This document shows, one piece after another, positions 42,242-50,793 of a stretch of 64,000 nucleotides of DNA (positions are counted from its first letter, which is position 1; each line of letters starts with the position of its first letter). The notes under the pieces were generated by a model. That model did not search any database. It was not told where the DNA came from and saw only the letters and a list, made by a program, of their open reading frames with translations. Origin of the DNA: JAEKNW01 sp963678375. GTDB lineage: Bacteria > Cloacimonadota > Cloacimonadia > Cloacimonadales > JAFGVF01. The translations under genes were made by a program, and so were the position numbers. The stretch lies in NCBI GenBank assembly GCA_963678375.2, contig OY782831.1, positions 744,001 to 808,000 of the forward strand, given 5' to 3'.

Positions 42242-42991
42242 ATGTCAGATATTATTGATTATAAAATAGTAGGTAACGATTTTCAAGCAGTAGAAATTGA
42301 ATTAGATCCTGGTGAAGGAGTTAGAGCTGAAGTTGGTGCTATGCTCTATATGGAAGCTGACATCCAGATGGACACTTCTACCGGTGGAGGTGTTTTTAGT
42401 GGTTTCAAAAGAATGATAGCAGGTGAATCCTTTTTCATAACAACCTTTCTAAACCAAGGAAGATTTAAGAGAAAAGTTACTTTTTCTGCACCTTACCCTG
42501 GGAAAATATTACCTATTGACTTAGAACAATTTGGTGGTCAGTTTTACTGTCAAAAAGATGCTTACCTTTGCTCTGCAAATGGTATTGATGTAACCGTTGC
42601 TTTTACTAAAAAAATTGGAGTAGGCCTATTTGGTGGTGAAGGTTTTATCTTGCAAGAATTAAGAGGTTTCGGTTTAGCTTTCATTCATGCTGGTGGTAAT
42701 ATTATCAAAAAAGAACTTGGTCCAAGGGAACAACTTAGAATTGATACAGGTTGTTTAGTTGGTTTTGAAAAAGGTGTTAAATATGATATTCAACTTATTG
42801 GTGGTATAAAAAATGCCTTATTTGGTGGTGAAGGATTATTCCTAACTACTCTCACAGGGCCTGGTGTAGTTTATCTACAAACTCTTCCTTTCTCAAGAAT
42901 AGCAGATAGAATAGTTCAATCTGCAAGACTTAACAAAGGTGAAGTTAAACGTGGTGGAAGCTTACTTTCTACTTTCCTTTCAGGAGATTAA
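42242..42991 (+). CDS. TIGR00266 / AIM24-family protein
   Basis: A 249-aa protein of the AIM24 beta-sheet family. Features are a pseudo-repeated beta fold with LDPGEGVRAEVGAMLYM (~19-35), many GGxGxF turns (FGGEGFILQELRGFG, LFGGEGLFLTTLTGPG), and a C-terminal VYLQTLPFSRIADRI helix. The family is widespread and its role is poorly known; yeast Aim24 acts in mitochondrial organisation. No signal peptide is seen. It lies 12 nt after the membrane protein and 3 nt before the Fic gene, which suggests a shared envelope or membrane-linked task, but this is inference. Confidence 0.85.
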   Translation: MSDIIDYKIVGNDFQAVEIELDPGEGVRAEVGAMLYMEADIQMDTSTGGGVFSGFKRMIAGESFFITTFLNQGRFKRKVTFSAPYPGKILPIDLEQFGGQFYCQKDAYLCSANGIDVTVAFTKKIGVGLFGGEGFILQELRGFGLAFIHAGGNIIKKELGPREQLRIDTGCLVGFEKGVKYDIQLIGGIKNALFGGEGLFLTTLTGPGVVYLQTLPFSRIADRIVQSARLNKGEVKRGGSLLSTFLSGD

Positions 42992-42994
42992 CAG

Positions 42995-43744
42995 ATGAAA
43001 GTAATGGATCCAACAACCTTGAAATATGATGAAAAACTTCTCATGGCTAATCGTGAATTAATGATGGAAGTTTATAGAAATATCTTTTTTGCAAAGAAAA
43101 AAGTAAATGTCTTTAAAAAATTAATCAAGTCCTTTCAGAGCTTAGAAAAAATCACCAAACTAAAGAATGCCCAACATGAAGCAATAAACAAAAAAGAAGC
43201 AGATAAGTATTGCAAAAACTTAGGTAAAGCTTATGATTATATCTTAGAAAAGATTAAAACTAAAGAACAGTTTGCTGGCCATTCAGATATTATAACTCTC
43301 CACGGTTTTGTTGATCCAGAAAGTTTTTCTCGAAACCCAAGTGGCTATAGAAAAAAAGATGTAAAGTTTGGGGATTTTATGCCACCCGATCCTAGCGTTG
43401 TTTACTCTCTTATGGATAACTTAGTCTATAACATGAACCAAATCGATTTACCCCAAATCAGAGGGATATACTTCCATCATGAGTTTGTTAGAATTCATCC
43501 TTTTGTAGATGGTAATGGAAGAACCGCTAGAATGGTGAAAAACTGGATACTAATGTACGAGCTTTACCCACCTGTATTTATTGATAGCCCTGAAGATAAA
43601 TTAAACTATATTGATGTGCTTGAACGATCATTTAAAGGCTTTTTTGATAACCCATTTGATGCAAATTCGGCAACTGAGGAATTTGCAAACCAAGAATTGT
43701 TGAGAATTAACCAGAGTATTAAATTCTTACTTAATGATATCTAG
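42995..43744 (+). CDS. Fic-domain protein (predicted AMPylase or related transferase)
   Basis: A 249-aa protein. The complete Fic core HPFVDGNGRTAR has catalytic H168, the metal-binding D172 and the GNGR anion-binding turn, so the enzyme should be active. The usual N-terminal region contains DPESFSRNPSGYRKKDVKFG, a flap-like loop seen in Fic proteins. I found no clear inhibitory [S/T]xxxE[G/N] motif in either terminus, so control may be by a partner. It is the third gene of a unit with a membrane protein and an AIM24-like protein; no antitoxin-like small ORF is seen. The substrate is unknown. Confidence 0.9.
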   Translation: MKVMDPTTLKYDEKLLMANRELMMEVYRNIFFAKKKVNVFKKLIKSFQSLEKITKLKNAQHEAINKKEADKYCKNLGKAYDYILEKIKTKEQFAGHSDIITLHGFVDPESFSRNPSGYRKKDVKFGDFMPPDPSVVYSLMDNLVYNMNQIDLPQIRGIYFHHEFVRIHPFVDGNGRTARMVKNWILMYELYPPVFIDSPEDKLNYIDVLERSFKGFFDNPFDANSATEEFANQELLRINQSIKFLLNDI

Positions 43745-43872
43745 TAAGACTTTCTTTGCTTAGCTGGAATTGTATCAATTCTTGGACTGGATTTTTCAAC
43801 GAGAATAAAAGCAAGGCTGTTGGCATAATTAACCCGAATGGTAAACTAGAACTCTGGATAAAAAGACGTTAA
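43738..43872 (+). pseudogene. Second ORF remnant with the ENKS/GII motif
   Basis: An open frame of 44 codons just after the Fic stop ends SWTGFFNENKSKAVGI, then INPNGKLELWIKRR. It has no ATG (a TTG at 43756 lacks an RBS). The spacing W-x-G-x(3)-ENKS-x(3)-GI-NG-W-IK parallels the minus-strand remnant at 40304-40480. Probably a fragment of an inactivated gene; a real short gene is less likely. Confidence 0.35.
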
Positions 43873-43889
43873 TACTAATAAGAGGCAAA

Positions 43890-45485
43890 ATGAGAAAATT
43901 AATTTTTAATGCAAAAATATATACAATGAATTCTTCTGAGGATATTTTTGAAGCAGTTCTGATTAATGATGAAAAGATTGAAAAAGTCGGTTCTTATTCA
44001 GAGATTTCTTCTTATCTAAACGAACATTTGATTGAGCAATACCAAAAAATAGATTTACAGGGAAAAGTACTTTTACCAGGTATGATTGATACTCACACTC
44101 ACTTTTTTGAACTTGCAAAAAGGAAAATAGCTGTAGATCTATCACCTGCTACAAGTCTGGCAGATGTTAAAACTATCTTAGAAAAATTTAAAATCAATAT
44201 GCCAAACAATCTTCAATGGATTGGAGGTAGTGGCTGGAACAAGAACATCTATCCATCTTTAGAGGGTTTCAATAAATACTTTTTAGATCAAATATTCCCT
44301 GATATTCCTGTAGCTTTAGAAAGCAAGGACTTTCATTCCAAATGGTGCAACTCTTTAGCTTTAGAGAGAGCAGGAATCACAAAAGATACTCCTGACCCAG
44401 AAGGAGGAATGATTGGAAGATTTCCAAATGGAGAACCCAATGGGTTTACACATGAAAAAGCTTGGGAACTAATCGATAAAGTAGCCCCTCCCTACCCCCT
44501 TGACTTAGCATTAAAGGCAATTAAACTGACTATCAAAGACTGCTATGCAATGGGTTTAACTGGAGTTCACGTTATGGAAACAGAGGACAAGTTTAGGTAT
44601 TATCAACAAGTTATTGCTCAAGGCACTAAATTCCGCTTTTGCTGGCACTTCCCTCAAGCTATCATTGATAAAATGATAGAAAAAGGCTTACACTCTTATC
44701 TAGGTAGTGAATCTCTAAAAATTGGAGGACAAAAAATCTTTATGGATGGGGCTCTAGGTTCCCAAACAGCCCTTATGTATGAACCTTATGCAAATAGTGA
44801 TAACTATGGAACTTCTATCTATACTGAAGAAGAATTACAGGAGATGATTAGTAAGGCTGCAAAACATAAGATTTCCTCTTCTATTCATGCTATCGGAGAT
44901 AAATGCTGTCATCAAGTTATCTCTTCAATTGCTAAATGCAGAAGCATTGATCCAAATTTAAGACATAGAATTGAACATTTGCAATGTGTCAGACCTGAAG
45001 ACTACAAAGCCATTAAAGAAAATAATATTTACGTTGCTTTACAACCAATTCATCTTAGATATGATATAGATTCAATTCAGAAATATACTCCACATGCAGC
45101 AGACTACACATACAGTTTCAAAGATTTATTAGACATGGGAATAGACTGTGGTTTCGGATCTGATGCACCTGTAGAAATAATAAATCCTTTCCAAGGCATT
45201 TATTCAGCTATTATGAGAAAAGCAATGAATAATCCAAACAATGAAAGTTGGAGACCTGACCAGAAAATAACTACTCTAGATGCAATAAAAGCTTATACTT
45301 GTTGGGCTGCTAAGGCTTCGGTTTCTGAACACGTTAGAGGACAGATCAAAGCTGGGTATCTAGCCGACTTAATTGTGATTGAAGATTTCACCCTGAAAGA
45401 CCATGAATATTGGCTTTCAGCTAAATCATTATTGACTATTATAGATGGAGACATAGTACACAAAGATGAAGAATTTACTTACTAA
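43890..45485 (+). CDS. Amidohydrolase-family protein (YtcJ-like)
   Basis: A 531-aa metal-dependent hydrolase. Metal ligands are visible in DTHTHFFEL (~67-75), HAIGDKCCHQ and HRIEHLQCV, with a C-terminal GFGSDAPVEIINPF aspartate. The long inserted SGWNKNIYPS and SKWCNSLAL segments are typical of the YtcJ/LAF3 subgroup, whose substrates are mostly unknown (N-acyl or formyl amides). The end (SVSEHVRGQIKAGYLADLIVI) is the standard small beta-sandwich. It overlaps the following Nudix gene by 20 nt. Confidence 0.88.
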   Translation: MRKLIFNAKIYTMNSSEDIFEAVLINDEKIEKVGSYSEISSYLNEHLIEQYQKIDLQGKVLLPGMIDTHTHFFELAKRKIAVDLSPATSLADVKTILEKFKINMPNNLQWIGGSGWNKNIYPSLEGFNKYFLDQIFPDIPVALESKDFHSKWCNSLALERAGITKDTPDPEGGMIGRFPNGEPNGFTHEKAWELIDKVAPPYPLDLALKAIKLTIKDCYAMGLTGVHVMETEDKFRYYQQVIAQGTKFRFCWHFPQAIIDKMIEKGLHSYLGSESLKIGGQKIFMDGALGSQTALMYEPYANSDNYGTSIYTEEELQEMISKAAKHKISSSIHAIGDKCCHQVISSIAKCRSIDPNLRHRIEHLQCVRPEDYKAIKENNIYVALQPIHLRYDIDSIQKYTPHAADYTYSFKDLLDMGIDCGFGSDAPVEIINPFQGIYSAIMRKAMNNPNNESWRPDQKITTLDAIKAYTCWAAKASVSEHVRGQIKAGYLADLIVIEDFTLKDHEYWLSAKSLLTIIDGDIVHKDEEFTY

Positions 45486-46113
45486 ATTAACAAGATCTTT
45501 AGGTGCTTTCCACCCTGAGCTGATAAACTATACTGAGTTTAAGCATTCTGCTATCTTTCTTCCCTTGATTGATATTGAGGGTCAATGCTCAATAATTTTT
45601 GAAAAAAGAACAGATAATATTCCTCAAGCTGGTGAAATATGCTTTCCTGGAGGAAGAGTAGAAGCTAATGAGTCATTAAATCCATTAATTACAGCTCTAC
45701 GTGAAACGTCTGAAGAATTAGGTATTACAATTGATAAAATATCGGTTATTAGCAGACTACCAAGACTAATAACTCCTGATGGAAAATTAATTGATGCTTT
45801 CATAGGTAAAATCGAAAATATTGACTATAAAGATTTAGTGATTAGTCCTACTGAAGTAGAAAAAACATTTACTATGACTCTTGAGGAAGTAAAACAGATT
45901 AACTTCCACAGGTATAAAATTATCTCTAGTAACCTTTCTGGTTCTTCTTCAAATGATCCTCAACTACTCCCAGTAGAAAGTCTAGGACTACCACTGCGAT
46001 ATCAAGGTACTTGGGGCAAGAAGAACTATATTGTTTATTACACAGAGTATAAAAATGAAAAAATCTGGGGTTTAACAGCAAGATATCTGAAATATATACA
46101 AGAGTCCTTATAA
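45466..46113 (+). CDS. Nudix hydrolase, CoA-pyrophosphatase-like
   Basis: A 215-aa hydrolase. A complete Nudix box runs from the GGR at ~62 to LGI at ~87, with REtSEELGI supplying the catalytic glutamates. The preceding region QAGEICFPGGRVEAN and the LPRLITPDGKLIDAFIG block match the NudL/CoA diphosphatase group (UPF0035-like), which trims CoA or its esters to phosphopantetheine. It starts inside the end of the amidohydrolase gene (20-nt overlap), so the two are coupled; both clean up metabolites. Substrate assignment is moderate. Confidence 0.85.
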   Translation: MKNLLTKLTRSLGAFHPELINYTEFKHSAIFLPLIDIEGQCSIIFEKRTDNIPQAGEICFPGGRVEANESLNPLITALRETSEELGITIDKISVISRLPRLITPDGKLIDAFIGKIENIDYKDLVISPTEVEKTFTMTLEEVKQINFHRYKIISSNLSGSSSNDPQLLPVESLGLPLRYQGTWGKKNYIVYYTEYKNEKIWGLTARYLKYIQESL

Positions 46114-46142
46114 TCTAATTTTATAATTTAACAAAAAATAGA

Positions 46143-46170
46143 TTGACATCAGTAAAGAATAACTTATAAT
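46143..46170 (+). promoter_or_regulatory. Promoter of hppA
   Basis: TTGACA (46143-46148) and a perfect TATAAT (46165-46170) at 16-nt spacing. The leader is ~120 nt to the hppA start. Confidence 0.7.
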
Positions 46171-46298
46171 TTGTTTATTAATGAGCTTTTAAAGTAATTA
46201 TTTGCCCATTAATTACTATATTATTAATCCTTAAATACATAGCACCACAATCAGATAAACTATGTAATTTAAGAATAAATTAAATCTTAGGAGTAAAT

Positions 46299-48656
46299 AT
46301 GAATCTACCATGGTATTGGTTTATAGCCCCATTTGGTTCAATACTAGCACTAATTTTTGCTTATATTTTTTATGCAGAGGTTAAAAAACATGATCCAGGT
46401 AATGAAAGAATGCAAGAGATTGCGAGCTATATTAGAGATGGAGCTTATGCCTATTTAAAACAACAATACATAGGAGTAAGTATCTTTTTCTTAGTTGCCT
46501 TCATCCTATTTAACCTAATGGCATGGGGTCTAAACATCCTTAATACATGGGTTCCTATCGCATTTGTAACAGGTGGTTTTTTTAGTGGTTTAGCTGGTTT
46601 CATTGGAATGAAAACTGCTACAATGGCCTCCTCGAGAACAGCACAAGCTTGTAGTAAAAGTCTAAATAAAGGGCTGAAAGTAGCTTTCAGAGCTGGTTCC
46701 GTAATGGGATTAGTTGTTGTTGGCTTAGCTCTAATCTTCATATCTTCCTGGTTTTATATTCTCAATATGGTTGGAATGGAACTTCACCAAATCACAGTTA
46801 TTATGCTTTCTTTTGGAATGGGAGCTTCTACTCAAGCTCTTTTTGCTAGATTAGGCGGTGGAATCTATACTAAAGCTGCTGATGTAGGCGCTGACTTAGT
46901 TGGAAAAGTTGAAGAAGGTATCCCTGAAGATGACCCACGTAACCCAGCAACTATTGCAGATAATGTTGGTGATAATGTCGGTGATGTTGCTGGAATGGGA
47001 GCAGATCTCTTTGAATCTTATGTCGGCTCAATTTTAGCTACTTCTGCTTTAGGTATGGCTGCTGTAATTCAATTTGGCTCAGAATTCCAAACTCAGTGGG
47101 GATTAAATTTTGTAATCGCCCCTATGATTTTAGCCGGTATCGGGATAATCCTATCAATAATAGGTATCTATATGGTATCAACTAAAGACAATGCTACAAG
47201 TAAAGACTTACTACTTTCTTTGAACAAAAGTGTATATATCAGCTCTGTTTTAATAGCTATTGCCTCAGGTATAATCTGTAAGTTCCTCCTTCATCCTTCC
47301 ATCTACTTAGGAATTTTCTTGGCTAGTATTACTGGTTTAATTGCTGGAATATTAGTAGGTTATTCGACTGAAAGATATACATCTGACTCTTATGCTCCAA
47401 CTCAAGGAATATCCAAGCAAGGTGAATATGGACCTGCTACTGTCATTATTGATGGTTTAGCTGTTGGTATGAAGTCTACAGCTGCCCCTGTTCTTATAAT
47501 TGCTGCTGCAATTTTAATAGCTTTTTCAGTTTCTGGTGGTTGGTCAAGTATCGAATTAGGTCTTTATGGAATCGGCTTTGGTGCTGTTGGAATGCTTGCT
47601 ACCTTAGGTGTTACTTTAGCAATGGACGCCTTTGGACCTATTGCTGATAATGCTGGAGGAAATGCCGAGATGTCAGCCCTTCCTGATATAGTCAGAAGTA
47701 GAACTGATGCTCTTGATGCAGTTGGAAATACAACAGCTGCAACTGGTAAAGGCTTTGCTATTGGATCAGCTGCTCTAACCGCCATGGCTCTTCTAGCTGC
47801 TTATATTGAAGAAATTAGGGTCTCTTTAATGAGAATTGACCCACAACAATTGATAAATGGATTAAGCCTAAGAGTAGCTGGAGTTGCCGACTTCATGTTG
47901 CATTATGATATTAATCTAATGAATCCAAAACTTCTTGCAGGTGCTTTCATTGGCTCAATGGTTGCTTTCTTATTCGCTGCTTATACTATAAAAGCTGTAG
48001 GTAATGCAGCTGGAGATATGGTAGCAGAAGTTAGAAGACAGTTTAAAGAAATACCTGGTATTCTTGATGGGAAAACGACTCCAGATTATAAAAGATGTGT
48101 CTTGATTTCTACTAAAGGTGCTCAGCGAGAAATGATAAAACCAGCACTCCTAGCTATTGTTACTCCAATAATAGTTGGATTAATTTTAGGTATTCCTGGG
48201 GTTCTTGGCCTTTTAGTAGGTACCTTAATATCTGGATTAGTCTTAGCAATTTTGATGAATAACTCTGGTGGTGCATGGGATAATGCTAAAAAGTTTGTTG
48301 AAACTGGTCAATTTGGCGGAAAAAACTCTATAGCTCATAAAGCAACTATTGTTGGTGATACAGTTGGTGACCCTTTAAAAGATACTGCTGGACCTTCTCT
48401 AAATATTCTAATCAAATTAATGAGTATTGTGTCAATTATCTTTGCAGGATTAATTATCTCTTTCTCTCCTTACATAGAACGTCTTTATGATCAAGGTTAT
48501 TCTGATATAAACCAACTACTTTTGCAATCTAACCAAAAAGAAGAAACCCTTAAAGATATCCAAAAATGGCAAGATGAAGAAAATGAGATGTCTATTATTG
48601 ATATCTCTGAAAGTCTTAAAGAAGATAATTTAAATACTGATTCTCAAAATAAATAA
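46299..48656 (+). CDS. hppA: Membrane-bound ion-translocating pyrophosphatase
   Basis: A 785-aa inner-membrane pump with about 16 helices. It couples pyrophosphate hydrolysis to H+ or Na+ export, an important energy source in fermenters. The substrate motif DVGADLVGKVE starts at D195, followed by DNVGDNVGDVAGMGADLFES. The second acidic set is DAFGPIADNAGGNAEM and the third is GDTVGDPLKDTAGPSLN. In GNTTAATGKGFA the K+-site position is A480 where K+-independent enzymes have lysine, so it should be K+-dependent and might pump Na+. A 55-residue hydrophilic tail follows the last helix. It has its own promoter and terminator. Confidence 0.96.
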   Translation: MNLPWYWFIAPFGSILALIFAYIFYAEVKKHDPGNERMQEIASYIRDGAYAYLKQQYIGVSIFFLVAFILFNLMAWGLNILNTWVPIAFVTGGFFSGLAGFIGMKTATMASSRTAQACSKSLNKGLKVAFRAGSVMGLVVVGLALIFISSWFYILNMVGMELHQITVIMLSFGMGASTQALFARLGGGIYTKAADVGADLVGKVEEGIPEDDPRNPATIADNVGDNVGDVAGMGADLFESYVGSILATSALGMAAVIQFGSEFQTQWGLNFVIAPMILAGIGIILSIIGIYMVSTKDNATSKDLLLSLNKSVYISSVLIAIASGIICKFLLHPSIYLGIFLASITGLIAGILVGYSTERYTSDSYAPTQGISKQGEYGPATVIIDGLAVGMKSTAAPVLIIAAAILIAFSVSGGWSSIELGLYGIGFGAVGMLATLGVTLAMDAFGPIADNAGGNAEMSALPDIVRSRTDALDAVGNTTAATGKGFAIGSAALTAMALLAAYIEEIRVSLMRIDPQQLINGLSLRVAGVADFMLHYDINLMNPKLLAGAFIGSMVAFLFAAYTIKAVGNAAGDMVAEVRRQFKEIPGILDGKTTPDYKRCVLISTKGAQREMIKPALLAIVTPIIVGLILGIPGVLGLLVGTLISGLVLAILMNNSGGAWDNAKKFVETGQFGGKNSIAHKATIVGDTVGDPLKDTAGPSLNILIKLMSIVSIIFAGLIISFSPYIERLYDQGYSDINQLLLQSNQKEETLKDIQKWQDEENEMSIIDISESLKEDNLNTDSQNK

Positions 48657-48664
48657 TTCTTTGA

Positions 48665-48707
48665 AGAGGTAATCAGCTAATTAATCATCTGATTACCTCT
48701 ATTTTTT
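48665..48707 (+). terminator. Rho-independent terminator of hppA
   Basis: AGAGGTAATCAG (48665-48676) pairs perfectly over 12 bp with CTGATTACCTCT (48689-48700), followed by a T-rich run. Confidence 0.9.
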
Positions 48708-48770
48708 AGTCAAGCCTCGTTAAACCCCGATGATGTGTTAAACTACCATTGAAGAAGGCAGATTCTTTCA

Positions 48771-48839
48771 GCTAAATAATTTACAAAAGTAAACTACCTA
48801 TGTGAAACATACTCAATGAAGTTATGTAAATCATTTAGC
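48771..48839. other. Long imperfect hairpin in a 388-nt gene-free region
   Basis: GCTAAATAATTTACA (48771-48785) pairs with TGTAAATCATTTAGC (48825-48839) at 14 of 15 positions around a 39-nt loop. GAGTTGA (48895-48901) and TCAACTC (48941-48947) form a second stem. The direct repeat TAAACTACC occurs in both the loop and the sequence before it. No coding sequence was recognised between 48708 and 48985. Confidence 0.4.
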
Positions 48840-48985
48840 CACAGAATATAGTGCTGTTTTGGAAGTTATATTGTATTATTTGGATTAAATACAAGAGTTG
48901 ATAATACTTATCTTATATCATTATATATCTTATTGTTACATCAACTCTCACTCATAGCATACCCAACTAAACTCAAAGTTTAATC

Positions 48986-49012
48986 TTGACATAATTTGCT
49001 CATTCTTACAAT
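48986..49012 (+). promoter_or_regulatory. Candidate promoter of the ABC exporter operon
   Basis: TTGACA (48986-48991) and TACAAT (49007-49012) at a slightly short 15-nt spacing, 32 nt before the first ABC gene. Confidence 0.5.
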
Positions 49013-49044
49013 AACACCAAATTAATATTAAAAAAAGGATTATT

Positions 49045-50793
49045 ATGGGACCATTCAGACATGTTATTAAATATGTTAAAAAAAGTATTCCTCGAATCCT
49101 ATTAGGATTTGTTGTTCTGTTGATAGTGGATATCATTCAACTTATCATCCCAATTCTGACTAAAAATGCTATAGACAGAATTCAGACGCAAACTATCTTA
49201 AAATCAGGATTAATCGTTATTGCAGCCCAAATATTAGGTCTAACTGTTGGAATTATGATTATGAGATTCTTCTGGAGAATCCTAATCATTGGTAACTCAT
49301 TTATCATTGAAAAACTTATCCGACACCAATTCTATGAACACTTGATGAAACTATCTCAAAACTTCTTTAATAGACATAAAATCGGTGACTTAATGGCTCA
49401 TGCTACTAACGATTTGAATGCTGTAAGAATGATGTTTGGTTTTGGTTTAATCGCAGGGTTTGATATTGTTGTTATGACTATTGCCTCACTTAGTTTCATG
49501 ATTGGTATCAACGGGAAACTAACCCTCTATGCAATAATTCCAATGCCCATTATAACAATTAGTATTCTCTATTTTGGGAAAAGACTACAGAAAAGATTCC
49601 GACAAGTTCAGGACTCCTTCTCTGATATGTCTGGAACTATCCAAGAAAGTATCTCTGGTATTAGAGTTGTAAAAGCTTTTGTTCAAGAAGATCAAGAACT
49701 TGAAAAAGTTAAGAATACTTCTAAGGAGTATGTTAAAAAGAATATCTCTATGGCTATTTTAGATGGTGTGTTCCATCCTCTGATGGGACTAATTATTAGT
49801 ATTTCTATGCTTATTACATTAATTTTAGGTGGTCAATTAGCTATCAATGGCACAATTACTATCGGTGATTTTTATGCTTTCAACTCTTATCTGGGAATGC
49901 TGATTTGGCCAATGATGGCAATCGGCATGGTTGTTAACCGTTACCAAAGAGGTATTGCTTCTCTCAAAAGACTAAATGTAATTTTTGATGCTGTTCCCCA
50001 AATTTCCGATGCCGAAGCTGACCATAACATAAAAGATATCAAAGGAAAGATTGAAATCAATAGTTTAAACTTTGTATATCCAGATTCTTCCGCTCAGATA
50101 TTCAAATCAATAAGTACCTATATTAATCAAGGTAAGACATTAGCAATTGTAGGAAAAACAGGCTGTGGTAAATCTACGTTAATAGATTTAATCACTAGAG
50201 TCTATAACCCTCCTAAAGGTGGAATTCTTATTGATGGTAATGATGTTCATAAAATACCTCTAGAGGTACTGCACCGAGACATAGTAATGGTACCTCAAGA
50301 TATCTTCTTATTCTCAGAAACACTTGCTAATAATATTTCTTTAGGCAGACCAGATGCTTCTAGACAAGAGATTGAAGATGCGACTAAGCTGGCTCAAGTT
50401 TATGATGATATAATGGATTTCGAACATCAATTTGATACAATAGTTGGGGAAAGAGGTACAACTCTCTCTGGTGGTCAGAAACAAAGAGTAGCAATTGCTA
50501 GAGCTCTACTCTGTAATCCACAAGTTTTAATCTTAGATGATGCTCTTTCAGCAGTTGATACCCTCACAGAGAAGAACATCCTTAATCATCTTATTGATTA
50601 TCGTCAGAATAAAACTACAATTATTATCTCACACAGAATATCTTCAGTTAGTCATGCTGATAAAATTATAGTAATTGATAATGGAAAAATAGTTGAGAGT
50701 GGTAATCATCAAGAGCTTCTATCCCTAGATGGCATCTATAAAGATTTAGATGATAAGCAGAAAATTGAAGAGAGATTAGAAGGAGAGTTTTAA
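49045..50793 (+). CDS. ABC exporter half-transporter A (degenerate catalytic site)
   Basis: 582 aa: six-helix ABC-type-1 membrane domain (~1-310) and ATPase domain (~335-582). Walker A GKTGCGKST, signature LSGGQKQR and switch ISHRISS are intact, but Walker B reads LILDDALSAVD, with Asp where the catalytic Glu should be. Such subunits pair with a partner that has the glutamate, as in TM287/288 or YheI/YheH multidrug exporters. Its stop overlaps the next start by one base (TAATG). The substrate is probably lipid or drug-like and cannot be specified. Confidence 0.94.
   Translation: MGPFRHVIKYVKKSIPRILLGFVVLLIVDIIQLIIPILTKNAIDRIQTQTILKSGLIVIAAQILGLTVGIMIMRFFWRILIIGNSFIIEKLIRHQFYEHLMKLSQNFFNRHKIGDLMAHATNDLNAVRMMFGFGLIAGFDIVVMTIASLSFMIGINGKLTLYAIIPMPIITISILYFGKRLQKRFRQVQDSFSDMSGTIQESISGIRVVKAFVQEDQELEKVKNTSKEYVKKNISMAILDGVFHPLMGLIISISMLITLILGGQLAINGTITIGDFYAFNSYLGMLIWPMMAIGMVVNRYQRGIASLKRLNVIFDAVPQISDAEADHNIKDIKGKIEINSLNFVYPDSSAQIFKSISTYINQGKTLAIVGKTGCGKSTLIDLITRVYNPPKGGILIDGNDVHKIPLEVLHRDIVMVPQDIFLFSETLANNISLGRPDASRQEIEDATKLAQVYDDIMDFEHQFDTIVGERGTTLSGGQKQRVAIARALLCNPQVLILDDALSAVDTLTEKNILNHLIDYRQNKTTIIISHRISSVSHADKIIVIDNGKIVESGNHQELLSLDGIYKDLDDKQKIEERLEGEF

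Noticed and set aside
46114..46298. Possible coding remnant before hppA
   Set aside because: All frames contain frequent stops; the region is explained by a promoter and leader.
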